Positions 13,184 to 28,652 of a stretch of 64,000 nt of DNA are shown here, piece by piece. This DNA is from Megalopta genalis. Taxonomy: Eukaryota; Arthropoda; Insecta; Hymenoptera; Halictidae. Under the pieces are notes generated by a model. It was not told the DNA's origin. It saw nothing but the letters and a program-made list of their open reading frames with translations, and made no database searches. The position numbers and the translations under genes were made by a program. Location of the stretch: assembly GCF_051020955.1 (NCBI RefSeq), contig NW_027476113.1:124001-188000 (forward strand), written 5' to 3'. Numbering within the stretch: the first letter of the stretch is position 1; each line of letters opens with the position of its first letter.

Positions 13184-13231
13184 AACAAACGAACAAACGA
13201 ACAAACGAACAAACGAACAAACGAACAAACG
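13184..13231. repeat. Run of six CpG-bearing AACAAACG units
   Basis: Six consecutive units with T-to-C at unit position 7, so a CpG every 8 bp. Here the run is followed by three consensus units and then ATCAAATG; at block heads the ATCAAATG follows directly. It marks the end of the 1,150-bp dimer. Confidence 0.92.
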
Positions 13232-13647
13232 AACAAATGAACAAATGAACAAATGATCAAATGAACAAATGAACATATGAACAAATGAACGAATGAACGA
13301 ATGAACAAATAACCAAATGAACAAATGAACAAATGAACAAATGAACAAATGAACAAATGAACAAATGAACAAATGAACAAATGAACAAATGAACAAATGA
13401 ACAAATGAACAAATGAACAAATGAACAAATGAAGAAATGAACAAATGAACAAATGAAGAAATGAAGAAATGAACAAATGAACAAATGAACAAATGAACAA
13501 ATGAACAAATGAACAAATGAACAAATGAACAAATGAACAAATGAACAAATGAACAAATGAACAAATGAACAAATGAACAAATGAACAAATGAACAAATGA
13601 ACAAATGAACAAATGAACAAATGAACAAATGAACAAATGAACAAATG

Positions 13648-13671
13648 AGCGAATAGGCAAATGAACGAATG
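13648..13671. repeat. Truncated 56-bp module (A)
   Basis: Only the first three diverged units (AGCGAATA, GGCAAATG, AACGAATG) are present; consensus units follow where AGCCAATA, GACAATCG and CGCAAATG would be. Counterpart at 47779-47802. Confidence 0.85.
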
Positions 13672-15502
13672 AACAAATGAACAAATGAACAAATGAACAA
13701 ATGAACAAATGAACAAATGAACAAATGAACAAATGAACAAATGAACAAATGAACAAATGAACAAATGAACAAATGAACAAATGAACAAATGAACAAATGA
13801 ACAAATGAACAAATGAACAAATGAACAAATGAACAAATGAACAAATGAACAAATGAACAAATGAACAAATGAACAAATGAACAAATGAACAAATGAACAA
13901 ATGAACAAATGAACAAATGAACAAATGAACAAATGAGCAAATGAAGAAATGAGCAAATGAACAAATGAACAAATGAACAAATGAACAAATGAACAAATGA
14001 ACAAATGAACAAATGAACAAATGAACAAATGAACAAATGAACAAATGAACAAATGAACAAATGAACAAATGAACAAATGAACAAATGAACAAATGAACAA
14101 ATGAACAAATGAACAAATGAACAAATGAACAAATGAACAAATGAACAAATGAACAAATGAACAAATGAACAAATGAACAAATGAACAAATGAACAAATGA
14201 ACAAATGAACAAATGAACAAACGAACAAATGAACAAACGAACAAATGAACAAATGAACAAACGAACAAACGAACAAATGATCAAATGAACGAATGAACGA
14301 ATGAACGAATGAACGAATGAACAAATGAACAAATGAGCAAATGAACAAATGAACAAATGAACAAATGAACATATGAACAAATGAACAAATGAACAAATGA
14401 ACAAATGAACAAATGAACAAATGAACAAGTGAACAAATGAACAAATGAACAAATGAACAAATGAACAAATGAACAAATGAACAAATGAACAAATGAACAA
14501 ATGAACAAATGAACAAATGAACAAATGAACAAATGAACAAATGAACAAATGAACAAATGAACAAATGAACAAATGAACAAATGAACAAATGAACAAATGA
14601 ACAAATGAAAAAATGAAAAATGAACTAATGAAGAAATGAAGAAATGAAGAAATGAACAAATGAACAAATGAGCAAACGAACAAATGAACAAATGAACAAA
14701 TGAACAAATGAACAAATGAACAAATGAACAAATGAACAAATGAACAAATGAACAAATGAACAAATGAACAAATGAACAAATGAACAAATGAACAAATGAA
14801 CAAATGAACAAATGAACAAATGAACAAATGAACAAATGAACAAATGAACAAATGAACAAATGAACAAATGAACAAATGAACAAATGAACAAATGAACAAA
14901 TGAACAAATGAACAAATGAACAAATGAACAAATGAACAAATGAACAAATGAACAAATGAACAAATGAACAAATGAACAAATGAACAAATGAACAAATGAA
15001 CAAATGAACAAATGAACAAATGAACAAATGAACAAACGAACAAACGAACAAACGAACAAACGAACAAACGAACAAATGAACAAATGAACAAATGATCAAA
15101 TGAACAAATGAACAAATGAACGAATGAACGAATGAACGAATGAACGAATGAACAAATGAACAAATGAACAAATGAACAAATGAACAAATGAACAAATGAA
15201 CAAATGAACAAATGAACAAATGAACAAATGAACAAATGAACAAATGAACAAATGAACAAATGAAGAAATGAAGAAATGAACAAATGAAGAAATGAAGAAA
15301 TGAAGAAATGAAGAAATGAACAAATGAACAAATGAACAAATGAACAAATGAACAAATGAACAAATGAACAAATGAACAAATGAACAAATGAACAAATGAA
15401 CAAATGAACAAATGAACAAATGAACAAATGAACAAATGAACAAATGAACAAATGAACAAATGAACAAATGAACAAATGAACAAATGAACAAATGAACAAA
15501 TG

Positions 15503-15558
15503 AGCGAATAGGCAAATGAACGAATGAACAAATGAGCCAATAGACAATCGCGCAAATG
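15503..15558. repeat. 56-bp module (A, 7)
   Basis: AGCC/CGCG form, but followed by a consensus unit, not GACAAATG. Pairs with 49610-49665. Confidence 0.9.
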
Positions 15559-17276
15559 AACAAATGAACAAATGAACAAATGAACAAATGAACAAATGAA
15601 CAACTGAACAAATGATCAAATGATCAAATGAACGAATGAACGAATGAACGAATGAACAAATGAACAAATGAGCAAATGAACAAATGAACAAATGAACATA
15701 TGAACAAATGAACAAATGAACAAATGAACAAATGAACAAATGAACAAATGAACAAGTGAACAAATGAACAAATGAAAAAATGAACTAATGAACAAATGAA
15801 GAAATGAACAAATGAACAAATGAACAAATGAACAAATGAACAAATGAACAAATGAACAAATGAACAAATGAACAAATGAACAAATGAACAAATGAACAAA
15901 TGAACAAATGAACAAATGAACAAATGAACAAATGAACAAATGAACAAATGAACAAGTGAACAAATGAACAAATGAACAAATGAACAAATGAACAAATGAA
16001 CAAGTGAACAAATGAACAAATGAACAAATGAAAAAATGAAAAATGAACTAATGAAGAAATGAAGAAATGAACAAATGAACAAATGATCAAATGATCAAAT
16101 GAACGAATGAACGAATGAACGAATGAACAAATGAACAAATGAACAAATGAACATATGAACAAATGAACAAATGAACAAATGAACAAATGAACAAATGAAC
16201 AAGTGAACAAATGAACAAATGAAAAAATGAACTAATGAACAAATGAAGAAATGAACAAATGAACAAATGAACAAATGAACAAATGAACAAATGAACAAAT
16301 GAACAAATGAACAAATGAATAAATGAACAAATGAACAAATGAACAAATGAACAAGTGAACAAATGAACAAATGAACAAATGAACAAATGAACAAATGAAC
16401 AAATGAACAAATGAACAAATGAACAAGTGAACAAATGAACAAGTGAAAAAATGAAAAAATGAAAAATGAACTAATGAAGAAATGAAGAAATGAACAAATG
16501 AACAAATGAACAAACGAACAAATGAACAAACGAACAAACGAACAAACGAACAAACGAACAAATGAACAAATGAACAAATGTACAAATGAACAAATGTACA
16601 AATGAACAAATGAACAAATAAACAAATGAACAAATGAACAAATGAACAAATGAACAAATGAGCAAATGAGCAAATGAACATATGAACAAATGAACAAATG
16701 AACAAATGAACAAATGAACAAATGAACAAATGAACAAATGAACAAATGAACAAATGAACAAATGAACAAATGAACAAATGAACAAATGAACAAATGAACA
16801 AATGAACAAATGAACAAATGAACAAATGAACAAATGAACAAATGAACAAATGAACAAATGAACAAATGAACAAATGAACAAATGAACAAATGAACAAATG
16901 AACAAATGAACAAATGAACAAATGAACAAATGAACAAATGAACAAATGAACAAATGAACAAATGAACAAATGAACAAATGAACAAATGAACAAATGAACA
17001 AATGAACAAATGAACAAATGAACAAATGAACAAATGAACAAATGAACAAATGAACAAATGAACAAATGAACAAATGAACAAAAGAACAAATGAACAAATG
17101 AACAAATGAACAAATGAACAAATGAACAAATGAACAAATGAACAAATGAACAAATGAACAAATGAACAAATGAACAAATGAACAAATGAACAAATGAACA
17201 AATGAACAAATGAACAAATGAACAAATGAACAAATGAACAAATGAACAAATGAACAAATGAACAAATGAACAAATG

Positions 17277-18282
17277 AACAAACGAACAAACGAACAAACG
17301 AACAAACGAACAAACGAACAAACGAACAAACGATCAAATGAACAAATGAACAAATGAACGAATGAACGAATGAACAAATAACCAAATGAACAAATGAACA
17401 AATGAACAAATGAACAAATGTATAAATGAACAAATGAACGAATGAACAGATGAGCGAATAGCCAAATGAACGAATGAACAGATGAGCGAATAGACAATCG
17501 CACAAATGAACAAATGAACAAATGAGCAATATGAGCAAAATGAACAAATGAACAAATGAACAAATGAACAAATGAACGAATGAACAAATGAGCGAATGAA
17601 CAAATGAGCGAATGAACAAATGAGCGAATAGACAATCGCACAAATGAGCAATATGAGCAAAATGAACAAATGAACGAATGAACAAATGAGCGAATGAACA
17701 AATGAACAAATGAACAAATGAACAAATGAACAAATGAACAAATGAACAAATGAACAAATGAACAAATGAACAAATGAACAAATGAACAAATGAGCAAATG
17801 AACAAATGAACAAATGAACATATGAACAAATAAACAAATGAACAAATGAACAAATGGTCAAATGAACAAATGAGCAAATGAACAAATGAACAAATGAACA
17901 TATGAACAAATGAACAAATGAACAAATGAAGAAATACACAAGTGAACAAATGAACAAGTGGACAAATGAACAAATGAACAAATGAACAAGTGAACAAATG
18001 AACAAGAGAACGAGTGAACAAATGAACAACTGAACAAATGAACAAATGAACAAATGTACAAATGAACAAATGAACAAATGAGCAAATGAGCAAATGAACA
18101 TATGAACAAATGAACAAATGAACAAATGAACAAATGAACAAATGAACAAATGAACAAATGAACAAATGAACAAATGAACAAATGAACAAATGAACAAATG
18201 AACAAATGAAAAAATGAACTAATGAACAAATGAAGAAATGAACAAATGAACAAATGAACAAATGAGCAAAATGAGCAAAAGG
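17277..18282. repeat. Higher-order block, two-step subtype II (A4)
   Basis: Seven AACAAACG units, the longest head run among the 15 blocks, then ATCAAATG and AACAAATA. Phase pairs at 17525, 17647 and 18265; the third keeps AGCAAAATG (subtype I has ACC). A TATAAATG unit near 17421 replaces the TACAAATG of other blocks and is kept in the B counterpart. Confidence 0.85.
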
Positions 18283-19072
18283 AACAAATGAACAAACGAA
18301 CAAATGAACAAATGAACAAATGAACAAATGAACAAATGAACAAATGTACAAATGAACAAATGAACAAATGAACAAATGAACAAATGAACAAATGAACAAA
18401 AGAACAAATGAACAAATGAACAAATGAACAAATGAACAAATGAACAAATGAACAAATGAACAAATGAACAAATGAACAAATGAACAAATGAACAAATGAA
18501 CAAATGAACAAATGAACAAATGAACAAATGAACAAACGAACAAACGAACAAACGAACAAACGAACAAACGAACAAACGAACAAATGAACAAATGAACAAA
18601 TGATCAAATGAACAAATGAACAAATGAACGAATGAACGAATGAACAAATAACCAAATGAACAAATGAACAAATGAACAAATGAACAAATGAACAAATGAA
18701 CAAATGAACAAATGAACAAATGAACAAATGAACAAATGAACAAATGAACAAATGAACAAATGAACAAATGAACAAATGAACAAATGAACAAATGAACAAA
18801 TGAACAAATGAACAAATGAAGAAATGAACAAATGAACAAATGAACAAATGAACAAATGAACAAATGAACAAATGAACAAATGAACAAATGAACAAATGAA
18901 CAAATGAACAAATGAACAAATGAACAAATGAACAAATGAACAAATGAACAAATGAACAAATGAACAAATGAACAAATGAACAAATGAACAAATGAACAAA
19001 TGAACAAATGAACAAACGAACAAATGAACAAACGAACAAACGAACAAACGAACAAACGAACAAATGAACAAA

Positions 19073-21799
19073 TGATCAAATGATCAAATGAACGAATGAA
19101 CGAATGAACGAATGAACAAATGAACAAATGAGCAAATGAACAAATGAACAAATGAACAAATGAACATATGAACAAATGAACAAATGAACAAATGAACAAA
19201 TGAACAAATGAACAAATGAGCAAATGAACAAATGAACAAGTGAACAAATGAACAAGTGAACAAATGAACAAATGAACAAATGAACAAATGAACAAATGAA
19301 CAAATGAACAAATGAACAAATGAACAAATGAACAAATGAACAAATGAACAAATGAACAAATGAACAAATGAACAAATGAGCAAATGAACAAATGAGCAAA
19401 TGAACAAATGAACAAATGAACAAATGAACAAATGAACAAATGAACAAATGAACAAATGAACAAATGAACAAATGAACAAATGAACAAATGAACAAATGAA
19501 CAAATGAACAAATGAACAAATGAACAAATGAACAAATGAACAAATGAACAAATGAACAAATGAACAAATGAACAAATGAACAAATGAACAAATGAGCAAA
19601 TGAGCAAATGAACATATGAACAAATGAACAAATGAACAAATGAACAAATGAACAAATGAACAAATGAACAAATGAACAAATGAACAAATGAACAAATGAA
19701 CAAATGAACAAATGAACAAATGAACAAATGAACAAATGAACAAATGAACAAATGAACAAATGAACAAATGAACAAATGAACATATGAACAAATGAACAAA
19801 TGAACAAATGAACAAATGAACAAATGAACAAATGAACAAACGAACAAATGAACAAATGAACAAATGAACAAATGAACAAATGAACAAATGAACAAATGAA
19901 CAAATGAACAAACGAACAAATGAACAAATGAACAAATGAAAAAATGAAAAATGAACTAATGAAGAAATGAAGAAATGAACAAATGAACAAATGAACAAAT
20001 GAGCAAACGAACAAATGAACAAATGAACAAATGAACACATGAACAAATGAACAAATGAACAAATGAACAAATGAACAAATGAACAAATGAGCAAACGAAC
20101 AAATGAACAAATGAACAAATGAACACATGAACAAATGAACAAATGAACAAATGAACAAATGAACAAATGAACAAATGAACAAATGAACAAATGAACAAAT
20201 GAACAAATGAACAAACGAACAAACGAACAAACGAACAAACGAACAAACGATCAAATGAACAAATGAACAAATGAACGAATGAACGAATGAACAAATAACC
20301 AAATGAACAAATGAACAAATGAACAAATGAACAAATGTACAAATGAACAAATGAACGAATGAACAGATGAGCGAATAGCCAAATGAACGAATGAACAGAT
20401 GACCGAATAGCCAAATGAACGAATGAACAGATGAGCGAATAGACAATCGCACAAATGAACAAATGAACAAATGAGCAATATGAGCAAAATGAACAAATGA
20501 ACAAATGAACAAATGAACAAATGAACAAATGAACAAATGAACAAATGAACAAATGAACAAATGAATAAATGAACAAATGAACAAATGAACAAATGAACAA
20601 GTGAACAAATGAACAAATGAACAAATGAACAAATGAACAAATGAACAAATGAACAAATGAAAAAATGAACAAATGAACAAATGAACAAATGAACAAATGA
20701 ACAAATGAACAAATGAACAAATGAACAAATGAACAAATGAACAAATGAACAAGTGAACAAATGAACAAATGAACAAATGAAAAAATGAAAAATGAACTAA
20801 TGAAGAAATGAAGAAATGAACAAATGAACAAATGATCAAATGATCAAATGAACGAATGAACGAATGAACGAATGAACAAATGAACAAATGAGCAAATGAA
20901 CAAATGAACAAATGAACATATGAACAAATGAACAAATGAACAAATGAACAAATGAACAAATGAACAAATGAACAAGTGAACAAATGAACAAATGAAAAAA
21001 TGAACTAATGAACAAATGAAGAAATGAACAAATGAACAAATGAACAAATGAACAAATGAACAAATGAACAAATGAACAAATGAACAAATGAACAAATGAA
21101 CAAATGAATAAATGAACAAATGAACAAATGAACAAATGAACAAGTGAACGAATGAACAAATGAACAAATGAACAAATGAACAAATGAACAAATGAACAAA
21201 TGAACAAGTGAACAAATGAACAAATGAACAAATGAAAAAATGAAAAATGAACTAATGAAGAAATGAAGAAATGAACAAATGAACAAATGAACAAACGAAC
21301 AAATGAACAAATGAACAAATGAACAAACGAACAAACGAACAAACGAACAAACGAACAAACGAACAAATGAACAAATGTACAAATGAACAAATGAACAAAT
21401 GAACAAATGAACAAATGAACAAATGAACAAATGAACAAATGAGCAAATGAGCAAATGAACATATGAACAAATGAACAAATGAACAAATGAACAAATGAAC
21501 AAATGAACAAATGAACAAATGAACAAATGAACAAATGAACAAATGAACAAATGAACAAATGAACAAATGAACAAATGAACAAATGAACAAATGAACAAAT
21601 GAACAAATGAACAAATGAACAAATGAACAAATGAACAAATGAACAAATGAACAAATGAACAAATGAACAAATGAACAAATGAACAAATGAACAAATGAAC
21701 AAATGAACAAATGAACAAATGAACAAATGAACAAATGAACAAACGAACAAATGAACAAACGAACAAACGAACAAACGAACAAACGAACAAATGAACAAA
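19073..21799. repeat. 2.7-kb tandem duplication in A, unit 1
   Basis: Begins at a double ATCAAATG followed by three AACGAATG units. Its landmarks recur about 2,711-2,727 bp later: the ATCAAATG doublet at 20835 and 23554, the block head CGATC at 20248 and 22959, and the rare ACCGAATA step at 20402 and 23113. Just before both 19073 and 21800 lies the same order of AACAAACG units interrupted by AACAAATG, which fits an unequal exchange within that stretch. The edges are approximate, as with any tandem duplication in a satellite. Confidence 0.85.
20210..20491. repeat. Block head, three-step subtype (A5)
   Basis: Five AACAAACG units before ATCAAATG. The ladder (20362-20457) has three steps, and the middle one starts ACCGAATA in place of AGCGAATA. 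The phase pair is at 20474, 226 bp after the head. Lies inside 2.7-kb unit 1. Confidence 0.85.
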
Positions 21800-24510
21800 T
21801 GATCAAATGATCAAATGAACGAATGAACGAATGAACGAATGAACAAATGAACAAATGAGCAAATGAACAAATGAACAAATGAACAAATGAACATATGAAC
21901 AAATGAACAAATGAACAAATGAACAAATGAACAAATGAACAAATGAGCAAATGAACAAATGAACAAGTGAACAAATGAACAAGTGAACAAATGAACAAAT
22001 GAACAAATGAACAAATGAACAAATGAACAAATGAACAAATGAACAAATGAACAAATGAACAAATGAACAAATGAACAAATGAACAAATGAACAAATGAAC
22101 AAATGAGCAAATGAACAAATGAGCAAATGAACAAATGAACAAATGAACAAATGAACAAATGAACAAATGAACAAATGAACAAATGAACAAATGAACAAAT
22201 GAACAAATGAACAAATGAACAAATGAACAAATGAACAAATGAACAAATGAACAAATGAACAAATGAACAAATGAACAAATGAACAAATGAACAAATGAAC
22301 AAATGAGCAAATGAGCAAATGAACATATGAACAAATGAACAAATGAACAAATGAACAAATGAACAAATGAACAAATGAACAAATGAACAAATGAACAAAT
22401 GAACAAATGAACAAATGAACAAATGAACAAATGAACAAATGAACAAATGAACAAATGAACAAATGAACAAATGAACAAATGAACATATGAACAAATGAAC
22501 AAATGAACAAATGAACAAATGAACAAATGAACAAATGAACAAACGAACAAATGAACAAATGAACAAATGAACAAATGAACAAATGAACAAATGAACAAAT
22601 GAACAAATGAACAAACGAACAAATGAACAAATGAACAAATGAAAAAATGAAAAATGAACTAATGAAGAAATGAAGAAATGAACAAATGAACAAATGAACA
22701 AATGAGCAAACGAACAAATGAACAAATGAACAAATGAACACATGAACAAATGAACAAATGAACAAATGAACAAATGAACAAATGAACAAATGAGCAAACG
22801 AACAAATGAACAAATGAACAAATGAACACATGAACAAATGAACAAATGAACAAATGAACAAATGAACAAATGAACAAATGAACAAATGAACAAATGAACA
22901 AATGAACAAATGAACAAATGAACAAACGAACAAACGAACAAACGAACAAACGAACAAACGATCAAATGAACAAATGAACAAATGAACGAATGAACGAATG
23001 AACAAATAACCAAATGAACAAATGAACAAATGAACAAATGAACAAATGTACAAATGAACAAATGAACGAATGAACAGATGAGCGAATAGCCAAATGAACG
23101 AATGAACAGATGACCGAATAGCCAAATGAACGAATGAACAGATGAGCGAATAGACAATCGCACAAATGAACAAATGAACAAATGAGCAATATGAGCAAAA
23201 TGAACAAATGAACAAATGAACAAATGAACAAATGAACAAATGAACAAATGAACAAATGAACAAATGAACAAATGAATAAATGAACAAATGAACAAATGAA
23301 CAAATGAACAAGTGAACAAATGAACAAATGAACAAATGAACAAATGAACAAATGAACAAATGAACAAATGAACAAATGAAAAAATGAACAAATGAACAAA
23401 TGAACAAATGAACAAATGAACAAATGAACAAATGAACAAATGAACAAATGAACAAATGAACAAATGAACAAGTGAACAAATGAACAAATGAACAAATGAA
23501 AAAATGAAAAATGAACTAATGAAGAAATGAAGAAATGAACAAATGAACAAATGATCAAATGATCAAATGAACGAATGAACGAATGAACGAATGAACAAAT
23601 GAACAAATGAGCAAATGAACAAATGAACAAATGAACATATGAACAAATGAACAAATGAACAAATGAACAAATGAACAAATGAACAAATGAACAAGTGAAC
23701 AAATGAACAAATGAAAAAATGAACTAATGAACAAATGAAGAAATGAACAAATGAACAAATGAACAAATGAACAAATGAACAAATGAACAAATGAACAAAT
23801 GAACAAATGAACAAATGAACAAATGAATAAATGAACAAATGAACAAATGAACAAATGAACAAGTGAACGAATGAACAAATGAACAAATGAACAAATGAAC
23901 AAATGAACAAATGAACAAATGAACAAGTGAACAAATGAACAAATGAACAAATGAAAAAATGAAAAATGAACTAATGAAGAAATGAAGAAATGAACAAATG
24001 AACAAATGAACAAACGAACAAATGAACAAATGAACAAATGAACAAACGAACAAACGAACAAACGAACAAACGAACAAACGAACAAATGAACAAATGTACA
24101 AATGAACAAATGAACAAATGAACAAATGAACAAATGAACAAATGAACAAATGAACAAATGAGCAAATGAGCAAATGAACATATGAACAAATGAACAAATG
24201 AACAAATGAACAAATGAACAAATGAACAAATGAACAAATGAACAAATGAACAAATGAACAAATGAACAAATGAACAAATGAACAAATGAACAAATGAACA
24301 AATGAACAAATGAACAAATGAACAAATGAACAAATGAACAAATGAACAAATGAACAAATGAACAAATGAACAAATGAACAAATGAACAAATGAACAAATG
24401 AACAAATGAACAAATGAACAAATGAACAAATGAACAAATGAACAAATGAACAAATGAACAAATGAACAAATGAACAAATGAACAAATGAACAAATGAACA
24501 AATGAACAAA
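21800..24510. repeat. 2.7-kb tandem duplication in A, unit 2
   Basis: Second copy of the preceding unit, differing by small multiples of 8 bp (doublet-to-doublet distance 1,752 against 1,760 in unit 1). Its right part passes into a 50-unit pure run (24185-24584) and then an AACAAAAG unit that unit 1 lacks, so the exchange point probably lies in that pure run. The A-B offset settles at 31,388 from this copy onward, so B's single copy joins B's downstream sequence like unit 2. Confidence 0.8.
22921..23202. repeat. Block head, three-step subtype (A6)
   Basis: Copy of A5 exactly 2,711 bp downstream: five AACAAACG units, ladder 23073-23168 with the same ACCGAATA step, and phase pair at 23185. Lies inside 2.7-kb unit 2. 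Confidence 0.85.
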
Positions 24511-24736
24511 TGAACAAATGAACAAATGAACAAATGAACAAATGAACAAATGAACAAATGAACAAATGAACAAATGAACAAATGAACAAAAGAACAAATG
24601 AACAAATGAACAAATGAACAAATGAACAAATGAACAAATGAACAAATGAACAAATGAACAAATGAACAAATGAACAAATGAACAAATGAACAAATGAACA
24701 AATGAACAAATGAACAAATGAACAAATGAACAAATG

Positions 24737-25646
24737 AACAAACGAACAAACGAACAAACGAACAAACGAACAAACGAACAAACGATCAAATGAACAAATG
24801 AACAAATGAACGAATGAACGAATGAACAAGTAACCAAATGAACAAATGAACAAATGAACAAATGAACAAATGTACAAATGAACAAATGAACGAATGAACA
24901 GATGAGCGAATAGCCAAATGAACGAATGAACAGATGAGCGAATAGACAATCGCACAAATGAACAAATGAACAAATGAGCAATATGAGCAAAATGAACAAA
25001 TGAACAAATGAACGAATGAACAAATGAGCAAATGAGCGAATGAACAAATGAGCGAATAGACAATCGCACAAATGAGCAATATGAGCAAAATGAACAAATG
25101 AACGAATGAACAAATGAGCGAATGAACAAATGAACAAATGAACAAATGAACAAATGAACAAATGAACAAATGAACAAATGAACAAATGAACAAATGAACA
25201 AATGAACAAATGAACAAATGAACAAATGAGCAAATGAACAAATGAACAAATGAACAAATGAAGAAATACACAAGTGAACAAATGAACAAGTGAACAAATG
25301 AACAAATGAACAAATGAACAAGTGAACAAATGAACAAGAGAACGAGTGAACAAATGAACAACTGAACAAATGAACAAATGAACAAATGTACAAATGAACA
25401 AATGAACAAATGAGCAAATGAGCAAATGAACATATGAACAAATGAACAAATGAACAAATGAACAAATGAACAAATGAACAAATGAACAAATGAACAAATG
25501 AACAAATGAACAAATGAACAAATGAACAAATGAACAAATGAACAAATGAACAAATGAACAAATGAACAAATGAAAAAATGAACTAATGAACAAATGAAGA
25601 AATGAACAAATGAACAAATGAACAAATGACCAAAATGAGCAAAAGG
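24737..25646. repeat. Higher-order block, two-step subtype I (A7)
   Basis: Six AACAAACG units, ATCAAATG, AACAAGTA, and phase pairs at 24977, 25075 and 25629 (ACCAAAATG form). It has one extra AGCAAATG unit between the first two pairs compared with the dimer at 10948-12983, giving 98 bp where those have 90. Confidence 0.85.
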
Positions 25647-26334
25647 AACAAATGAACAAACGAACAAATGAACAAATGAACAAATGAACAAATGAACAAA
25701 TGAACAAATGTACAAATGAACAAATGAACAAATGAACAAATGAACAAATGAACAAATGAACAAATGAACAAATGAACAAATGAACAAATGAACAAATGAA
25801 CAAATGAACAAATGAACAAATGAACAAATGAACAAATGAACAAATGAACAAATGAACAAACGAACAAACGAACAAACGAACAAACGAACAAACGAACAAA
25901 CGAACAAATGAACAAATGAACAAATGATCAAATGAACAAATGAACATATGAACAAATGAACGAATGAACGAATGAACAAATAACCAAATGAACAAATGAA
26001 CAAATGAACAAATGAACAAATGAACAAATGAACAAATGAACAAATGAACAAATGAACAAATGAACAAATGAACAAATGAACAAATGAACAAATGAACAAA
26101 TGAAGAAATGAACAAATGAACAAATGAAGAAATGAAGAAATGAACAAATGAACAAATGAACAAATGAACAAATGAACAAATGAACAAATGAACAAATGAA
26201 CAAATGAACAAATGAACAAATGAACAAATGAACAAATGAACAAATGAACAAATGAACAAATGAACAAATGAACAAATGAACAAATGAACAAATGAACAAA
26301 TGAACAAATGAACAAATGAACAAATGAACAAATG

Positions 26335-26358
26335 AGCGAATAGGCAAATGAACGAATG
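26335..26358. repeat. Truncated 56-bp module (A)
   Basis: Same three-unit truncation as at 13648, so the loss was copied along with a larger block. Counterpart at 57715-57738. Confidence 0.85.
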
Positions 26359-28596
26359 AACAAATGAACAAATGAACAAATGAACAAATGAACAAATGAA
26401 CAAATGAACAAATGAACAAATGAACAAATGAACAAATGAACAAATGAACAAATGAACAAATGAACAAATGAACAAATGAACAAATGAACAAATGAACAAA
26501 TGAACAAATGAACAAATGAACAAATGAACAAATGAACAAATGAACAAATGAACAAATGAACAAATGAACAAATGAACAAATGAACAAATGAACAAATGAA
26601 CAAATGAACAAATGAACAAATGAGCAAATGAAGAAATGAGCAAATGAACAAATGAACAAATGAACAAATGAACAAATGAACAAATGAACAAATGAACAAA
26701 TGAACAAATGAACAAATGAACAAATGAACAAATGAACAAATGAACAAATGAACAAATGAACAAATGAACAAATGAACAAATGAACAAATGAACAAATGAA
26801 CAAATGAACAAATGAACAAATGAACAAATGAACAAATGAACAAATGAACAAATGAACAAATGAACAAATGAACAAATGAACAAACGAACAAATGAACAAA
26901 CGAACAAATGAACAAATGAACAAACGAACAAACGAACAAATGATCAAATGAACGAATGAACGAATGAACGAATGAACGAATGAACAAATGAACAAATGAG
27001 CAAATGAACAAATGAACAAATGAACAAATGAACATATGAACAAATGAACAAATGAACAAATGAACAAATGAACAAATGAACAAGTGAACAAATGAACAAA
27101 TGAACAAATGAACAAATGAACAAATGAACGAATGAACGAATGAACAAATGAACAAATGAACAAATGAACAAATGAACAAATGAACAAATGAGCAAATGAA
27201 CAAATGAGCAAATGAACAAATGAACAAATGAACAAATGAACAAATGAACAAATGAGCAAATGAGCAAATGAACATATGAACAAATGAACAAATGAACAAA
27301 TGAACAAATGAACAAATGAACAAATGAACAAATGAACAAATGAACAAATGAACAAATGAACAAATGAACAAATGAACAAATGAACAAATGAAGAAATGAA
27401 CATATGAACAAATGAACAAATGAACAAATGAAGAAATGAACAAATGAACAAATGAAAAAATGAAAAATGAACTAATGAAGAAATGAAGAAATGAACAAAT
27501 GAACAAATGAACAAATGAGCAAACGAACAAATGAACAAATGAACAAACGAACAAACGAACAAATGAACAAATGAACAAATGAACAAATGAACAAATGAAC
27601 AAATGAACAAATGAACAAATGAACAAATGAACAAATGAACAAATGAACAAATGAACAAATGAAAAAATGAAAAATGAACTAATGAAGAAATGAAGAAATG
27701 AAGAAATGAACAAATGAACAAATGAGCAAACGAACAAATGAACAAATGAACAAATGAACAAATGAACAAATGAACAAATGAACAAATGAACAAATGAACA
27801 AATGAACAAATGAACAAATGAACAAATGAACAAATGAACAAATGAACAAATGAACAAATGAACAAATGAACAAATGAACAAATGAACAAATGAACAAATG
27901 AACAAATGAACAAATGAACAAATGAACAAATGAACAAATGAACAAATGAACAAATGAACAAATGAACAAATGAACAAATGAACAAATGAACAAATGAACA
28001 AATGAACAAATGAACAAATGAACAAATGAACAAATGAACAAATGAACAAATGAACAAATGAACAAATGAACAAATGAACAAACGAACAAACGAACAAACG
28101 AACAAACGAACAAACGAACAAATGAACAAATGAACAAATGATCAAATGAACAAATGAACAAATGAACGAATGAACGAATGAACGAATGAACGAATGAACA
28201 AATGAACAAATGAACAAATGAACAAATGAACAAATGAACAAATGAACAAATGAACAAATGAACAAATGAACAAATGAACAAATGAACAAATGAACAAATG
28301 AACAAATGAACAAATGAACAAATGAACAAATGAACAAATGAACAAATGAACAAATGAACAAATGAAGAAATGAAGAAATGAAGAAATGAACAAATGAAGA
28401 AATGAAGAAATGAAGAAATGAAGAAATGAACAAATGAACAAATGAACAAATGAACAAATGAACAAATGAACAAATGAACAAATGAACAAATGAACAAATG
28501 AACAAATGAACAAATGAACAAATGAACAAATGAACAAATGAACAAATGAACAAATGAACAAATGAACAAATGAACAAATGAACAAATGAACAAATG

Positions 28597-28652
28597 AGCG
28601 AATAGGCAAATGAACGAATGAACAAATGAGCCAATAGACAATCGCGCAAATG
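28597..28652. repeat. 56-bp module (A, 8)
   Basis: AGCC/CGCG form without a trailing GACAAATG. Pairs with 60025-60080. An AACAGATG unit about 40 bp downstream (near 28694) is absent at the matching place in B. Confidence 0.88.
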
